64,000 nucleotides of DNA from Glandiceps talaboti (GCF_964340395.1 NC_135570.1:4783822-4847821); one strand, 5' to 3'. Shown: positions 23,993-56,458, counted from the stretch's first letter. A program made the numbers and translations. Notes: generated by a model not told the origin, from the letters alone.

Positions 23993-24689
23993 ACGTTTTT
24001 GTTTTAAATACAATTTTAATAGTGTACGTATAATTGGAACATTCCCCAGTTGCAGGTAATGCAGGATAAATGAGGGGAACGAAATATTTTTTATAGATCA
24101 ATCACGTCACCCATTTCACTTGGAAATTTCCAAAGTAATTGGGTTTAGATAATATTACCAAGGATACGACAGTGATCTACAAGATCGTTTAAATCGATGT
24201 ATTGAATTCGAAGTCGTCAGTACAGAAAATAAATTTCCCACCAGAGGGCTTTACAATCAATAAACGTGAATCATTCATATTCCCAGTGGCATACATAACG
24301 GTCAGTGAGTTTATCGTTCGTCCATGACAAAACGAATTACTATATTATGTATCCCGTATCCGTGCTAAATAAGTTTGTTGTTTCCCAGATTATATGAGAA
24401 AGCCTTGTTCCAATAAAACGATGTGGCCCTGAGTGTAGCTGATGACATATTGCAGATGAGATGAGATTGATCGCGGTTACTAGGTGACTATATCAACAGA
24501 GCCGGTGAACGGCAACTTGCAACGGGCTGTGTGTACCTCAGATCACCAGCACCAGTGCATATACACTAGTGGTATTTGCACATTAATGCAGAAATGCATG
24601 CGAATGCGAGTGTTATAATCATGATAATAGTTCGTTTTCGTGTTCGCATAGTATCATTTGTATTGCATGATATTTGCTGTTTTCGACAA

Positions 24690-24900
24690 ACTTATGTAAT
24701 AATAACAACGACCCATGCAGCGTCAGTATTACTAGTGTAGGTACTCTTAGACTATCATGGTATTTGCACTCGCGTTTGCAGTGTTTTCTGTTGCACTTTC
24801 ACAAACGTATGACTCCAGAGAACACTGCAGGCACTCGTGCAAATACCCAAAGGTAGTACATGTTGAGTATGCCAGGTTCTGCCATATGAATATTACCGGA
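24690..24900 (+). repeat. Dispersed ~200-bp repeat, copy B
   Basis: Plus-strand partner of 19832-20041, sharing AGTGTAGGTACTC, GGTATTTGCACTCG, CAGTGTTTTCTGTTGCA and GAGAACACTG. A shorter echo (ACTAGTGGTATTTGCAC) occurs just before it at about 24565. Confidence 0.66.
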
Positions 24901-26349
24901 ACGTGTACCCAATTCGTACAGATGCAAAGCTTATATATTAATCTCAGTTGTACCGAGTGCTGAGTCGCATCGTCAAATTCGATGTATCACATCTCAGGCA
25001 ACCCACACAAGAGACTATATTTGAGATATGGTACAGATGAAACCGTAATACATATACTGCCATAGGTTAACGAGTTTGGATGCTATGTTCAGTACAATGA
25101 CAACACATAATCTCTATTAGGGTAGACAACACGAGTCATCATATTAATATCATAAATAATTGGTAACGCAAGATTGGTCCAGCGGTTATTTTTGTACATA
25201 CAGAAAATAGTGAATATTTGATATAAAAAAGCGAGTAGACTGCCTTCTCTTTTATGTTGAATTGTTTTGACGAATTTATGTATTAGTATTAAAGCTGTAG
25301 CATAATATTAACCCCATAAATCTGTCATGAATCTATCATTTCTATTTTAACAGGTAAAAGTCTATATTTCACCTCACTTCTTTTGGTATATTCGGCATTT
25401 AATATATCTTTAGCTAGTCAGGCCTCCTAAAGTTCAAGTAGTATCAAAACAGATTTTATTTCGGTAGACCACGTGTGCCTTCCATCCACATTGTAAATCA
25501 ATTTTTCCTGGCATTCAGTAATTAAAAAGAAAGAGTGTGAGCCAATTCTTCGTGAGTACTTTGACAAAGACACAGTACAATAGTAATCCGAGTCAATCAA
25601 GTGAAATTGCATCACTTGAAGCATTTTGATCTTAACACCCATCGCAATGACACCCTTTTTACAAATATATACGTCGTGCTGACACTGAAAAACTGAACCA
25701 CGTGGTATAAACACATTAATACGTCCCATAGGTAGCCTTTATTCACTGAGTGCCTTCGGCTTCGGAATAGATTAGGGCTTGCATCATCAGGGGTCATCCC
25801 CAGTTCCTCTGCACTATGACATTAATAATTAGATGGACAAAACAAGTTCTGGAAAGAATACATTGTTACATGATTTTCGAAGATATTGTAGCTGATGCAA
25901 TGAGAATGTAGCAATGTTGGTAATATTTATGTCCCAATCAGATAATAAAAAGCATTTTTGTAGCTCCAGACGATAAAATGTTGCAATGTTACTAAGATTT
26001 TTGTTGACTCAGACGTTTTGTTTCAAGTCAACAAATGTCAAGTACTTATTAACAAATATTATTCATTGCAAGACTGATGAAGACAAACGAAACTTTATAT
26101 CTAAGGATGTTATCTACACAGCTTGAATGATAACTGCTTAATGTATTTCTAACGTAAGGAGGTTTGAGTCTAATACCCAAACGTAATTTTGTAGGTAGCT
26201 GTTCAAGTTTAAATCCATTTAGTTCTAGAAATTGTACAAGCTTTTATCGAAGCTAAAGTCGAGTATCAGAATACAAATGCCATTTCTATCCCCATGTGTA
26301 TTATTAATCCGTTACAAGAACGTTAACGTTAATGTACACACATCTTCAA

Positions 26350-26760
26350 AACTCAGGTCTGATGAAAATTCAGGACTTGATACCTTTAAAGCTGCTCCAG
26401 GTGCAACGGAAAACGTGTTTTAAAAAACCCCAGCTTTGTTACAATTACATACAATGACTTGCTCATAATATCGTACACCCTGAACAGTAATGAATCACCT
26501 GTGGGTAAATGTATGTATGTAGCTGTTCACATAATATGTTGCAATAATTCCAATCAAATTGATTTTTAGGTCCACATCCAAAAATCAGCGCCCCCAACGC
26601 AATCATGATTTAAACCTGTTATAAAATGTACTAGCACTACTTATGAATATTATAATTAACATGTCACAGTCTAATTACTGGTATTTTAAGAGTAAATATA
26701 TTCAAAAATGAATATCTTGTTGGTTGTCTAACCGAAAAAAAAATACTACAGTTACGGCGA
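26350..26760 (+). repeat. Diverged duplicated segment, copy A (GPCR upstream region)
   Basis: Shares a collinear run of blocks with 49320-49700 in the same orientation: GTAATGAATCACCTGTGGGT, CAAATTGATTTTTAGGTCC, AAAATCAGC, and an ATTAACATGT/GTATTTTAA tail. It lies within 720 bp upstream of the GPCR start codon. Confidence 0.62.
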
Positions 26761-27067
26761 GTACAGCTTTAATGTTGTATAAATATAGTGATTGAAAGAA
26801 ACAGTCGAAAATCTATGCATCCATGCAAATATTGTGTAGATTGATTGATCTGTCTACAAACCTACACGCTCACCCTACACTACTTTGTAGAATGGATTCT
26901 TCCAGTAACTCAGGACCGTCCACCAAATCAAACTCATGATTCTGTCTAGCTTTTGATGTTAGCAGTAGCTATCCAGATATTGGGGAAAAGTCCGTTTCGA
27001 TACTGTTGGACATTTTAGAAAGTGTTGTTCAAGGTATTGCATATACGTTTTGATCTAAAGTGTATCT

Positions 27068-45443
<18,376 letters not shown>

Positions 45444-48400
45444 TGTACAGAGCAGTCTACAGAGTTTAACGGTGATATTCGAACAGAAGAGTATAGTGCA
45501 TTTAATGACTCAATGCATTAGCAAGCCTTTACTTATCTATATAATTCGAATTTATTCTATTCTATTCTATTCTATTCTATTCTATTCTATTCTATTCTAT
45601 TCTATTCTATTCTATTCTATTCTATTCTATTCTATTCTATTCTATTGTAGCCTAGTCTATTCTCCTCTACCTTATTCTATTCTATTCTTATATATATATA
45701 TATATATACACGCTTATTTCATATTTTACATAACTTGTATATTCTCAATCTATCACCTTTCATATTATATACACATATTCTATATAAAGTACAACAGACA
45801 TTTGAGTCAAAAACATTAGTTACATGTGCCATTTATTAATGTACATATACGTATATGTCCTTGCTGAGAGTAAATTGATCAGTTTAGCGACCTAAAGTAG
45901 TGTTAGTTTTTTTAAAACCACTTTGTTCTATATATGGATACAACTTTTTATGAATGGAGATAGAAGAAAGGTTGGATGAGAAAATGTCAAACAGTTTGAA
46001 TCTCAAGATCCCGGTGGCCTCTGCGAAAATATACATTGTATGTATCATATATTAAAACTACATCTGTGTGAATACACTATATAACAGTAACCTTCAGCCG
46101 TAGAAATCTGATGTTCATAAAGCCCTTTGTTCAATTCAAGGCACGCTTTTAGGATGAAAGATAATTTTGTGCATTCTCATTGATGTCCTCTTTAAATATA
46201 ATTATTATTACTCCATCAGCAGACTTTACGTCGCCCAAAATCGAGATCTTTTAATGATATATAGTGTTACGAATTTACATTTACCGATTTATGCTCTCTT
46301 GAGACATAGATGCATAGTTATGCCAAAGTTAGGAAAAAAGAAAACACAGTATGTTATGTATATCACTATATCAGAGATTCTAAATTATTCAAGACCTACG
46401 CTGTTGCTGTACTTGCGATATGTGTTCACCCATTATGCCTTCAGGATTAATAACACGGACGAACCCTCGTGTGATGGAAATGGTTCAAACAATGCCATTA
46501 TTGCTATCCATATAATCCAAACAACATGAATAAATAATACGTATGGAGTATATGCCAAAGTATTCTAGGTCCCTAGGTGGCAACAGGTTTTGTTGTAACT
46601 CAACTTCAAAAGTTCAAACAAAACGTTAAGTGGGTTACTTTCAAAGCTATATGTATTGCATGCGAATACATCATTTTGTAGTAAAGATATGTACTTGTTT
46701 CACTCTCTACCATCCATTACTAGATGAATTGTTTCGATAATGATGACAAAAATTGCCATACGCCATCAGTTTGGAAGCCTCTGAAAATCGTCACAAACGT
46801 TGGCTAGTCGTTTTTTTTTAAATAATAAAGTGCTGCAGTCATTCAATTCTCATGCCAACACTTGGAGCTCCAAAGCATCGTTTTACAGTTTTTCTCCCAA
46901 ATGACCTATTTCAAATAAGTCTTTGATTTGTAAACGTCATTTAAGTTTGTGATATTCATACAAGCAAGAATCGAGTTGCACGTCTAGGTTCATTGCCTCA
47001 GAGAGCACCTGTTATAATTGCAGAAGATTTTTACAGTCATTGATATAAGTATCCAAGATGTAATATGAAATAAACACCTAAACGCATTCAATAGGAAGAA
47101 CATTCTGAGTCTATATTCAGATACTAACGATACAAAAATGGTCAGGTGTTTTATTTCTAAGACATGGCGAAAACCATCGAAACTGAGTGACAGCAAGTAA
47201 ATTTTGGGGGATATTTTTTTGAAATTAATTACACCCCGGCGTCTATGATGTATGATATACGTTTAGAAAGTTACTTCGAAAATTACATGTAATGGTTAAA
47301 GGCAATGTGTTATGCACCAATACACTTTACACATGCATTGTGTGCCTTTTAATTGGTTACATATTACAAAAGGAGTGCAAATATCGTTTTAATAATTGAT
47401 CATCTCTTAATAAAATCTATTTGCATCGCGTAAGAGTAAATTGCATTGTCGTCACTTAAGTGAAAGGAATCCACTGAAGGAAGCAACCAACAAGTCAATA
47501 CCAATAACATCTCTGTTGAAAAGGAAAGTTTCGACAGTCGACTACAGAGCAATATCTTGATCGTAAGAAAATAAAACTATTGACATTTTCTCAATATCGT
47601 GTGACAGCTGTCATTCATTTTGACAACAATTCCCAATAGTATTGGTGAATTGATCGACCATATTGATCGTTAACAAATCACATAGCCGTAAAAAGTTCTA
47701 AGGTGATCGTCACAAAAATGTATCAAAAGTTCTGATCGATGAACCTTTGGGTTGAACTGTGCTAATTGTAATTATAGTAATATGAGAACACTTGTACAAG
47801 GTAGTAAATAGAAGGTGGCGAACATCGTAGAAGCTTCAGTCTTCTACTTTGTCCTATGCACATTCTCTCGACAGCGTTCAATGTTAAAAACGTCGGTAAA
47901 CTAAAAATTCATACCTGGTCTTCCCTGTTACGCACATACGTCACAATGGGATTGTATCTTGATCTCTAACAATATTGTGTATGTGTATGTCTTTATTCTT
48001 TTCAGGGATAAGACATTCTGTTGGGACTATAACATTGATTCGATAGAGTTGATAAAGGAAACTATATCCGGCCAATTTATGAACTGATATGACCTTATAA
48101 ATAACCGAATGAACAAGTTCTAGTACAACATAGGAGGACATCACTGGGAGATTGCGTTTAGCGAGTTTAGAATTGGTGCAGCAGTATTTTAGATATCGTC
48201 TCAAAAGACTGAAACTGCAGACAGACTGACTCTCTCTCTCTCTCTCAACAATTAAGCACCTCAACTTCCAACCAACTTACTTTGATTATTCCCACCCTGC
48301 TTACCCAAGCATCGAGCACTCTCTTCTGCGAGTTTGATACTATTTACTATATGATATAAGTAGATAGTTTTTTGACTGCCTTCCATTTGTTAGACTCTGC

Positions 48401-48949
48401 TTATCGTTATTATAGCTGTCAGAAAGGAAATGTAATTACGTTCGTTAGCATCACCTTAGACAGTCATCCCCACAAGCGAAATCGTGATATACAGTTTGTT
48501 CACAGTAGAACTAACTCGGAATGCTCTTAATTGCACCGTGTGAGGGAAAATCTAGGGACAACAGGACAGGCTCTTCTTTCGGTCTCTATAGAAGTATCCA
48601 TGAGATATAGATGTTGACTAATGTGGAGTATCATCACTACCTAGGTTTTATTTTCAGCTCCAATTATTTAAATTCCCTATGCTTGAAATTGAACCTTTTG
48701 TCTGATTTACATAGAATCACAATCCGTCCCTGGCCATCGATCGCCGGCGTTTTTTATGATAATATCATATTATGATACTGATCAATCATCATTGACTTGT
48801 AAGATTATACAGGTATAAGTTGGTGTAAACCCTTTGAGAGGACAGCCTGTTGAATAAAGTGTGATCAAATAAAAATAGTTACATTCCTACTACAACTTCT
48901 GTCTGTGTCCGAGAGATTATCTCACTGAGATTGGATTTGGTTTAATTAA
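45444..48949. other. Non-coding DNA downstream of the GPCR
   Basis: Contains the GPCR 3' untranslated region for an unknown distance; an AATAAA occurs at about 46530. No further exon recognised. Features inside are the TTCTA microsatellite (separate entry) and short TA and TC runs near 45690 and 48230. Confidence 0.5.
45553..45646. repeat. (TTCTA)n pentanucleotide repeat
   Basis: About 19 tandem TTCTA units roughly 110 bp after the GPCR stop codon, so probably within the 3' untranslated region. Confidence 0.95.
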
Positions 48950-49320
48950 ATTTATAAAGGATGTAATTGAAGAGAATGCCAGCGAGACTCTGCCGAACTA
49001 TCTAGGGCTTTCTCTGTGCAGGCCGGTTTCCTCCTGCATAAGGTACTAGAGAATCCATCAAGTCTAGACGACATTTCTCAATTGCATGAAATGACACAAC
49101 TGTCAGAATTTTCAGTTCGTCCAGCAACACAGATGTCGGTGTCTAAGTGATGACATCTTTCGTGTCTAACAACTGCTGTGGAGACTTGCTTTAATTCAAT
49201 TTAGAAGTGATCTAATGAAAGAGAATGGCATTTCGACTATGCTGAACTGTCTTGGGTTTTCTCTGGGCACACAGGTTTTATCCCTCATGACAAGAGAATC
49301 CATCGTGGATAGATTTGACT
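48950..49320 (+). repeat. Two diverged direct copies of a ~100-bp unit
   Basis: AAGAGAATGCCAGCGAGACT (48971) with GCCGAACTATCTAGGGCTTT and AGAGAATCCATCAAG matches AAGAGAATGGCATTTCGACT (49218) with GCTGAACTGTCTTGGGTTTT and AGAGAATCCATCGTG. The copies are about 247 bp apart in the same orientation. The right copy continues into the segment shared with 26350-26760. Confidence 0.65.
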
Positions 49321-49700
49321 GGAGTTCCTTTAAAGCTTTACTTGAAACGTTTAAAGTCCCAAATTCTGTTCTAATAAATGTAATGACTTACTCGTAATAT
49401 CATAAATCCTGTACAGTATTGAATCACCTGTGGGTAAACATATATTTGTAGTCGTACATAGTATGCATAGTATGGTGCAATATATCATCAAATTGATTTT
49501 TGGTCCGCACCCAAAAATAAGCACTCCAGTTAATCAAGATTTCAACTTATTACTATTATAATACTACTTACTAGATGAAATAGACTTCTAATTGACATGT
49601 ATAATGCATTATTTGGAGTATTTTAACAATTTACAATGAATCTATTGTTTACTGTTGGTCGTCTGATCGACACACTAGTAATCCAGTTACAAATAGTACA
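49320..49700 (+). repeat. Diverged duplicated segment, copy B
   Basis: Collinear with 26350-26760: GTATTGAATCACCTGTGGGT, CAAATTGATTTTTGGTCCG, AAAATAAGC, ATTGACATGT and GAGTATTTTAAC. This is one dispersed repeat family or an old duplication. Confidence 0.62.
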
Positions 49701-52700
49701 GGTACAAAAAATAGATTTATGTAAAGTTACATGATGCGAATCATTGTGTGTCCATCTAAGTCTGGACTGGAGACATCTAAACAGGAAACATAGCTTAAGT
49801 TTAACATTGATATTAATACAACACTTTTACTGTTTTAGATATACTTATTGTGTGGTATTTGAAATACTAATTTTCAGACGGATATGTCATTTATGTAATA
49901 CAACCAGATTTTTCGAGGAATGGGTATAGGCTTGATACATTTTCTGTTATTTGGGAAGACACTAGACCGCCCGGAGAAAGCCCTTGATAGTTTGACAGTC
50001 TCCATGGCACATTGTAATGACATTCCTTAAAATTTAATAGAACCATGCCCCGTCTGCAGTGAGATAATCACTGGACATAGGCAGAAACTGTTACAGTACA
50101 AGAAATTAAATTTTATCAAATTCCATTCACGTTGCTTTTCATATGATAATTACCAATAACTCCGTCGTTACAATAGCATACCCATTCTTGACATCTTTCG
50201 GCAGATATACAGAGGAGTGAAAGACTATTTTCTTATTACATACAGACATTTGCAAGACTGATTGGACGCAATGTATCACGGATTGCGCACTAATCTGCTC
50301 AGTATACTGAATCAAACTCAATGCTTTAACCTGATGAGTAGTCTATATAAGCTTACCCCACAGCAGTAAAAGTAATGAAAAGTTAGTTCCCCTAGGACAG
50401 GTACGTTTGTACAAATGAATTACGTTTTCAGCGTACATAGTATGTACCAAGTGTAGAGAAGTCAAATAATTGCTGGGAGTTATAATCCCCAAAATGTTAC
50501 TTAACTTGCCCAGTCAAAATGATTACGTTATTGCCTTTAAGGTATTTGGCTAATTTGCTACTCAGACTACCTTGTACACTCAGTTCACATGCAAAGATTG
50601 TGTACAATTCGTTGACCCCGTAGTCTGTTCATTTAATTCTTTTTGAGCACGTCCACGTATTTCCAAGCAGACATTGCCGAGTCTGTTTAAAGCGCATAAC
50701 GGTCGATTTATTTCTGATGTCGCTGTGCTCACTGAGACATGTGTGACCGCCTCGTGATCAAACATGATCAACATCCAACAACTTCATAATTCCTTGACAA
50801 GCAGGTAGTCGAGTTCCTTCTGAATCAGGACTGTTTATATGCGGACATCAATCTTATCGATATAATACCACCATCTATCAGAATTAATTATAGGAGAGGT
50901 AGACAACTCGGGGGTGCTACTCCCCTTATTTGAGTATATGTATATGTGCTGCCCTTTGGGGTGTGTTTTCTAGCCCTTTGGTCTAAAATGGGGTCTGTTT
51001 TTTTTTGTAGCTGAAGAGTCTACAACGGGACCCACTTTGTATTATTTTTCATTTTGCTTGGTCTAAAATGTGGTCAATTGTCCTTTACCAAATCACAACT
51101 GCCATTAATTGCCCTAAAATGTTACCTCCTAAGGAAATGTATTTTGATCAAAACTTTCATCTTTTAAAAAACCTGTAATTGCCTAAAATGGGGTATTGGT
51201 TTTTCCGCCCCCCGGGAGACAACTAACCACTGGCAGATGCGATCGATTTTTTTCTTGATAGGGTTAGTTGGCAAAAAGTGACGAAAAATGGTATTTGGAT
51301 TCAAGTGTGTACTCATACCTTAGTAATTTTTGTGGGTATATTTTTGGATAATAATATGCCGTAAATGAATGTCATAGAAACAATTAGGTGACTATTATTA
51401 AAAGCAGTCAACAACATTGAGAGTATAAAAGGAAGATTGTGATTGGTCAATTTCTTGCCGGATAATGACAAGTTGTAAACGTTTGAGGGCGATCTAAGAT
51501 AATGAGTTTCAGTAACTTTCCTGCAAGGCATTTGCTGAAGAGAGATTTGTATCACAGTCATAATGCCTACATAGTTTTGTATTGAGTTTCAACGAGTACG
51601 GTTTTGCGAAAGTCAGTTAGTGACATTTCATCTAGATTTTGTATTTTAGATAACGTTTCTGATGTATATGCTGTACGTTCATCCTGTGTCAGTCTAAGGT
51701 CTCTCATTGAATAAAGATTAGTTCTCCAAAACAAGAATATCTTTCATACGCATGCGATGAGATAAAAACTATCATTTTGTTATTTATACCTGCCAGGTAA
51801 GGAAATTACAATTCACCTAATCTGTAAATACGGCCAGAAACCCTCAGATTTATCGTGCGCATCTTACAATATCAAACATCCCTGTGGATATGATTTGTTT
51901 TTGTGATATGACTAGACGGAACTACTTCTGCGTACGAGATACGACAGTTCTACAGCACTTCTCAAGTTACCATTCACCGTATCTGTTTGATACAACCACG
52001 CAGAAATTAACAAGAATAGTCTACACAGAGACAGCAATATCGCAACTTCTTGCTACATTTTGTGTAAATGAAAATAAACAATTCAGAACGTAACTAGAGT
52101 ACGGAGACACACGCGTACACGGGCGTCGGCGACAATGTTTTGATGTCTGAGGCATTTAATGCATATTATGTCTACATGGTGACACATTAGTTTATTTTAT
52201 TTAGACCAAATGTCGCAAGCAACTGTATTCATTCAATCTTGTTATCTTTAAGTAGTAGCATATGCAATTTCTTGTTGGTTTCTGCGTGGTTATAGCAAAC
52301 AGATCCGGTGAACTGTTTGAATCCAGGATCGAGACAATGCGTTTTGCTTAAAGGAAAATTGTTCACTTCAATTTCATACACTAAAGTAGCGTTACCATGG
52401 TTACAAATTTATCCACAGTACTGAGACTAGTGTGTAATTTGTAAGCTTACTGCTGTCTTTTCAATACTTATTATGAGCAGTCTTTAGGTTTATCTTCTTT
52501 CGCTGTAGGTATTAACTTAGACATATCCAGACATACACATTTCTAGGCTTACAGTTAATATTTCCTGTCTCGATCTACTTTCACGTTTTGGGCGGTCCAT
52601 TTCTGATTCCGTTTCTTGTCACAAATATATAGATTGAAAGTTTCCTTTACAGAATTTGCATACATTGGTATCAATCCGGAAGGAGTTCGAAGACAGCATA

Positions 52701-53253
52701 ATAGCAGATGTTTATGATAGACAAACACACAAAAAGACAGACAGATAGCTATCTTATCAGATCGTCGTCAGATCATTTACATATTGCAACAATGTATACT
52801 TAGGCATGTCAATGGATGAAACCAGAGTACCAATTTCACTTCAATTGTTGTTGTGTTATAAGATATAGCAATGCTTTTACATATGATTTTCGCCCACCCA
52901 GTTAACGATATGTTTCAACTTAACTTGTTTCCATTGTATATTCCGCGGTTTCAGAAGAAAAACTAGGAATGTGTATTTAAACTGTTTGTGAATAAATATG
53001 TACAAGAGCAGACAAATGCAAAATTGAACGCTAGAGGGCAGCCTATAATAAAATGACATTCCATTGAGCAACAGTTACTATAGGGTCGGTCATTTTTATC
53101 TAGCAGGTTTTTTTTAAAAGTTGAAAGTGTTTTTTTTCTGAAGGTGACCTCCACCTCCGATGCCCAGAGGACCCCCCCCCCCCCCCCGCGTAAAGACCAC
53201 ATTTTCAAAAGTAAAGTATCTTACTATTATTATCTGACATGTGACGAAGTAAG
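49701..53253. other. No gene recognised
   Basis: Only short chance frames. The 51950-52200 stretch has weak collinear similarity to about 60840-61150 (TTACCATTCACCGTATCTGTTT against TTACCGTTCACTCTCTCTGTTT, and CTACATTTTGTGTAAATGAA against CTACATTTTGTCTAAATAAA), suggesting another old dispersed repeat. A poly-C run lies at about 53171-53187. Confidence 0.45.
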
Positions 53254-53890
53254 GTGTTACATTCTATTATAAAGGCTCCGTCAACACAATGCATAAGTGA
53301 CCCCATTCCAACTTGGTTACTGAAAGAATATGTTGATGTCCTGCTACCCATTATCACCAGAATGACCAACTATTCTCTTCGTAATGACATATTTTCGGAT
53401 TCTTGGAAAGATGCACTGATAAAAAAGACAGATGCCGGGACAAACTTATCCAATTATAGAATTGGATTATGCAAATTTGATTTTATATGGAATGCCACAA
53501 TATCTATTTGACAGATTACAACGTCTGCAAAGTTACGTCATGCGTGTAGTGAAAGGTTTGACTAAAATATGATGAATTGGCTCCCTGTAAAGGCTAGGGT
53601 AGAATTTAAGATAATTTTACTTGTGTTTAATGCATTGCAAGGTGTAGCTCCCAGTTACATAATAGATTTGGTTAAAAGGGTCCATAACACCAATTACAGC
53701 TTAAGAGACAACAACAGTCATAATGTAATAGTGCCCAGGTCGTTCAATAAATTGAATGACAGAGCTTTCGCCATCTGTCGGCCAAAACTATGGAACTCCA
53801 GTATCACTAATCGATTAAGGTTATTGATAATGTGGAACATTTTAAACGTGAGCTAAAAACACATCTTTTTAAACAGCATTATAGATTATA
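53254..53890 (+). pseudogene. Internally deleted LINE (reverse transcriptase ends only)
   Basis: The first frame reads CISDPIPTWLLKEYVDVLLP and TNLSNYRI, the start of a Jockey/CR1-type reverse-transcriptase domain. Next comes YLFDRLQRLQSYVMRVVKG-like sequence, then NWLPVKARVEFKIILLVFNA, LQGVAPSYI and LWNSS, the C-terminal part. The catalytic palm with its YxDD motif is absent. The jump occurs near 53460-53475, and a frameshift follows around 53560. The element is therefore a deleted, non-autonomous remnant. It ends in AT-rich sequence with GGGCGCTATAAAAG near 54076. Confidence 0.83.
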
Positions 53891-54238
53891 TTGATGTAAA
53901 CGAATTTATTTTGATTGTAGAACTTTATTTGTTTTCTCGGGTCTTTTATGTAATTATGTTTATCTTACGAGTTTTAACTGTACATGTATTTCATTTTATT
54001 TCATTTCCCAATACTTTTTAATTTTTTTAAATTGTTATTGTTCAGCGCTTTTCAATATTTTTTTAATGATAAAAAGGGCGCTATAAAAGTTATGTTGTTA
54101 CTATAACACAATTTGAATGGAATTGAACATTGTGTTTAAGAACATAAGTAGTTTTGGTACAATTTTCTATCATTTCTCGGGGTATCTCAGCACATAGTAT
54201 GAATTCATGGGTGACTCATTACATACGAATGTAATGTT

Positions 54239-54239
<1 letters not shown>

Positions 54240-54329
<90 letters not shown>

Positions 54330-54390
54330 GCCTGCCTGTGTGTCTGTGTCTGTGTGTCTGTGTGTCTGTCTGTCTGTCTGTGTGTCTGTG

Positions 54391-54421
<31 letters not shown>

Positions 54422-54422
54422 A

Positions 54423-54505
<83 letters not shown>

Positions 54506-54612
54506 ATGTATGTATGTATGTATGTATGTATGTATGTATGTATGTATGTATGTATGTATGTATGTATGTATGTATGTATGTCTCTCTGTCTGTCTCTCTG
54601 TCTGTCTCTCTG
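54240..54612. repeat. (TGTC)n / (TGTA)n compound microsatellite
   Basis: Long TGTC tract interrupted by TGTG variants, then a ~85-bp TGTA tract and a TCTC-TGTC end. Apparent Cys-rich or Asp/Arg/Gln/Thr-rich proteins are artefacts. Confidence 0.96.
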
Positions 54613-56458
54613 TGAACATGATATCACAAAAACTACAGCTCCAACTCTTATGAAAATTATAAAACGTGTGTTATGGTAATTACAAGACATGGTTAGATTT
54701 TGGTACAAAACATATATTAATGAGTCATTTGTATAAATAACTTGTTTTGATCATTGAGCCATATCTTGTGAATCAAAGCTTGGAATTACTCACAACTTAA
54801 CGTGTAGATTAATGATAAGTCGACATTTGGTAAATATACTTTGGGATATACATGAGAAAGTTTGACTAATTATATAGATTCAGCTTTCACATTGCCCTTT
54901 GTCGCCTCGAAAGGGCGCTGCAACTTCCCCGAGTGTGAAGCTATCAACATATCATATTCGGCTACAAAGTTGATATATCCGATATTTATTTACATGTTCA
55001 CTCTATTTTATTCCTTTTGGACGATTCACATATAAAATACATATCTCTGAGTAGAATCAGACAATCTCCATTTGCTAATCTTGTGCAACAGTTGAAAAGG
55101 CATTCCGTTTATATCTGGATTTCAATGTATTTCAATTACTACCAAACCAGAGTGACTATAGAGTTTCAATTATACATCATGATGTTTTTTTACGTCTCAC
55201 ACAAAATACAACTTTTTGCTGAGAAAGTTTGATAATATAATGGTGATAATTAAAAACAACTTGATTCATACTATAATATTTCACACGTTTGTCTTAAGTT
55301 GGGTAACATTTCAGATCACATACATATCCGGGGAAAGAAAACCACAATGTTGACAAAGAACGTATCAAATAATCTAGTTTACATATCCGGGAGAAGTAAT
55401 CAGTAACAGCACAATGGTAACGAAGAACGTATCAAATGAGCTGGGTGTAGTTGACTCTCGTCAAGATTTACATACATATATAGTAAACATTTTAATTTGG
55501 TTTAATTTTTCGGGTGCACTTCATGTATCGCATTATTAAACCAACCCGTCAATGCACATGCCATAATTGAGTTTCGTATATTACGTACATGAAATCGTCG
55601 GTTATTAAGTTAGCTGATATGAACCCCTCTAACACTAAATACCTGGTCACAGTGGTGTTACTTGTATGACAACGGACAAACCTATGATCATTGGGAATTC
55701 AAAACTATTAATTTCATAATCGTGACTTCATGAAACAAAACATTGTCATGTTCACAAAAACAAACGATGTGGTTACCATGGGAGCCAATTAACATTGAAC
55801 ACAATGTATGCAGACTCTAGGTGAATACGGTAACACCAAGAATGTTTAATTACATTATTCAAAACCCCGTGGGAATTTACCTGTACAAAAAAATATAGCA
55901 ATGCTTGAAATGAAAGACATACGTCAAATGTTCATTAATATTATCCCAGGGGAACAATAACAAATACTTGTAACGAGAAATAACTATGTATATAGTGTCC
56001 ACCAGGTCAGAGTATTTAGATCGTGTTTACCGCCGATCGACAGGTATCGGTACGAGGGAATGTTCAGCTGGTTTGCGGAAAGGTTATCAAGTTGAAAAGA
56101 TCGGGTTATCGCTGTCAAGTGTTTCACGTCCTAATAAGGTTAGTGACTAATTTCCTGACCTATTGCTACGCATTGTTAGAGTTTGTGCAATCGTGTGGAT
56201 GATGAGTGTTATTTTATTCAGTTTGCGATCACAAATGTCATAATGAAATAATCCAATTTCTCGGTTTAATATAAATGTTCCTACTTACGCTCAAATGGGC
56301 GCCATTTCTGTAATGACTACCATAGAACAATTGACGTACACGAGATAGCACTTAAGAGTACTTACCAGCATACAGTATATCATACGGGAATATATGATGG
56401 GGTTAGGTCAATTGAAAATACATATTCTAGGACTAACAATATTTTATCTAATAACTAG
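54613..56458. other. No gene recognised
   Basis: AT-rich DNA without convincing exons. A ~60-bp motif (ACATATCCGGGGAAAGAAAAC and ACATATCCGGGAGAAGTAATC, each followed by ACAATG...AACGTATCAAAT) occurs twice near 55320 and 55382. Confidence 0.45.

Larger units (their letters stand above)
22172..27067. other. Intergenic region between ceramidase and the GPCR
   Basis: The ceramidase (minus) and GPCR (plus) genes are divergently arranged, so both promoters should lie here. A TATAAATA word at about 26777, 290 bp before the GPCR start codon, is a possible core promoter, but evidence is weak. Contents otherwise are a short (AT)n at 22556-22578, the long (TA)n block, and copies of two dispersed repeats. 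No convincing exon was seen; a 100-codon minus-strand frame at 25427-25729 is noted under rejected items. Confidence 0.5.

Noticed and set aside
23648-24101. Tyr-Ile repeat proteins on both strands
   Set aside because: Pure (TA)n dinucleotide artefact.
25427-25729. 100-codon minus-strand frame with plausible composition
   Set aside because: No splice sites, start context or family resemblance found. Adjacent sequence has the look of repeat-derived DNA. Kept only as a note.
46167-46529. 120-codon plus-strand frame downstream of the GPCR
   Set aside because: Low-complexity hydrophobic/Tyr/Ile-rich translation of AT-rich DNA, with no motif and no splice support.
51884-52093. 69-codon frame
   Set aside because: Overlaps a weakly repeated non-coding segment (compare about 60840-61150) in which the frame is not preserved.
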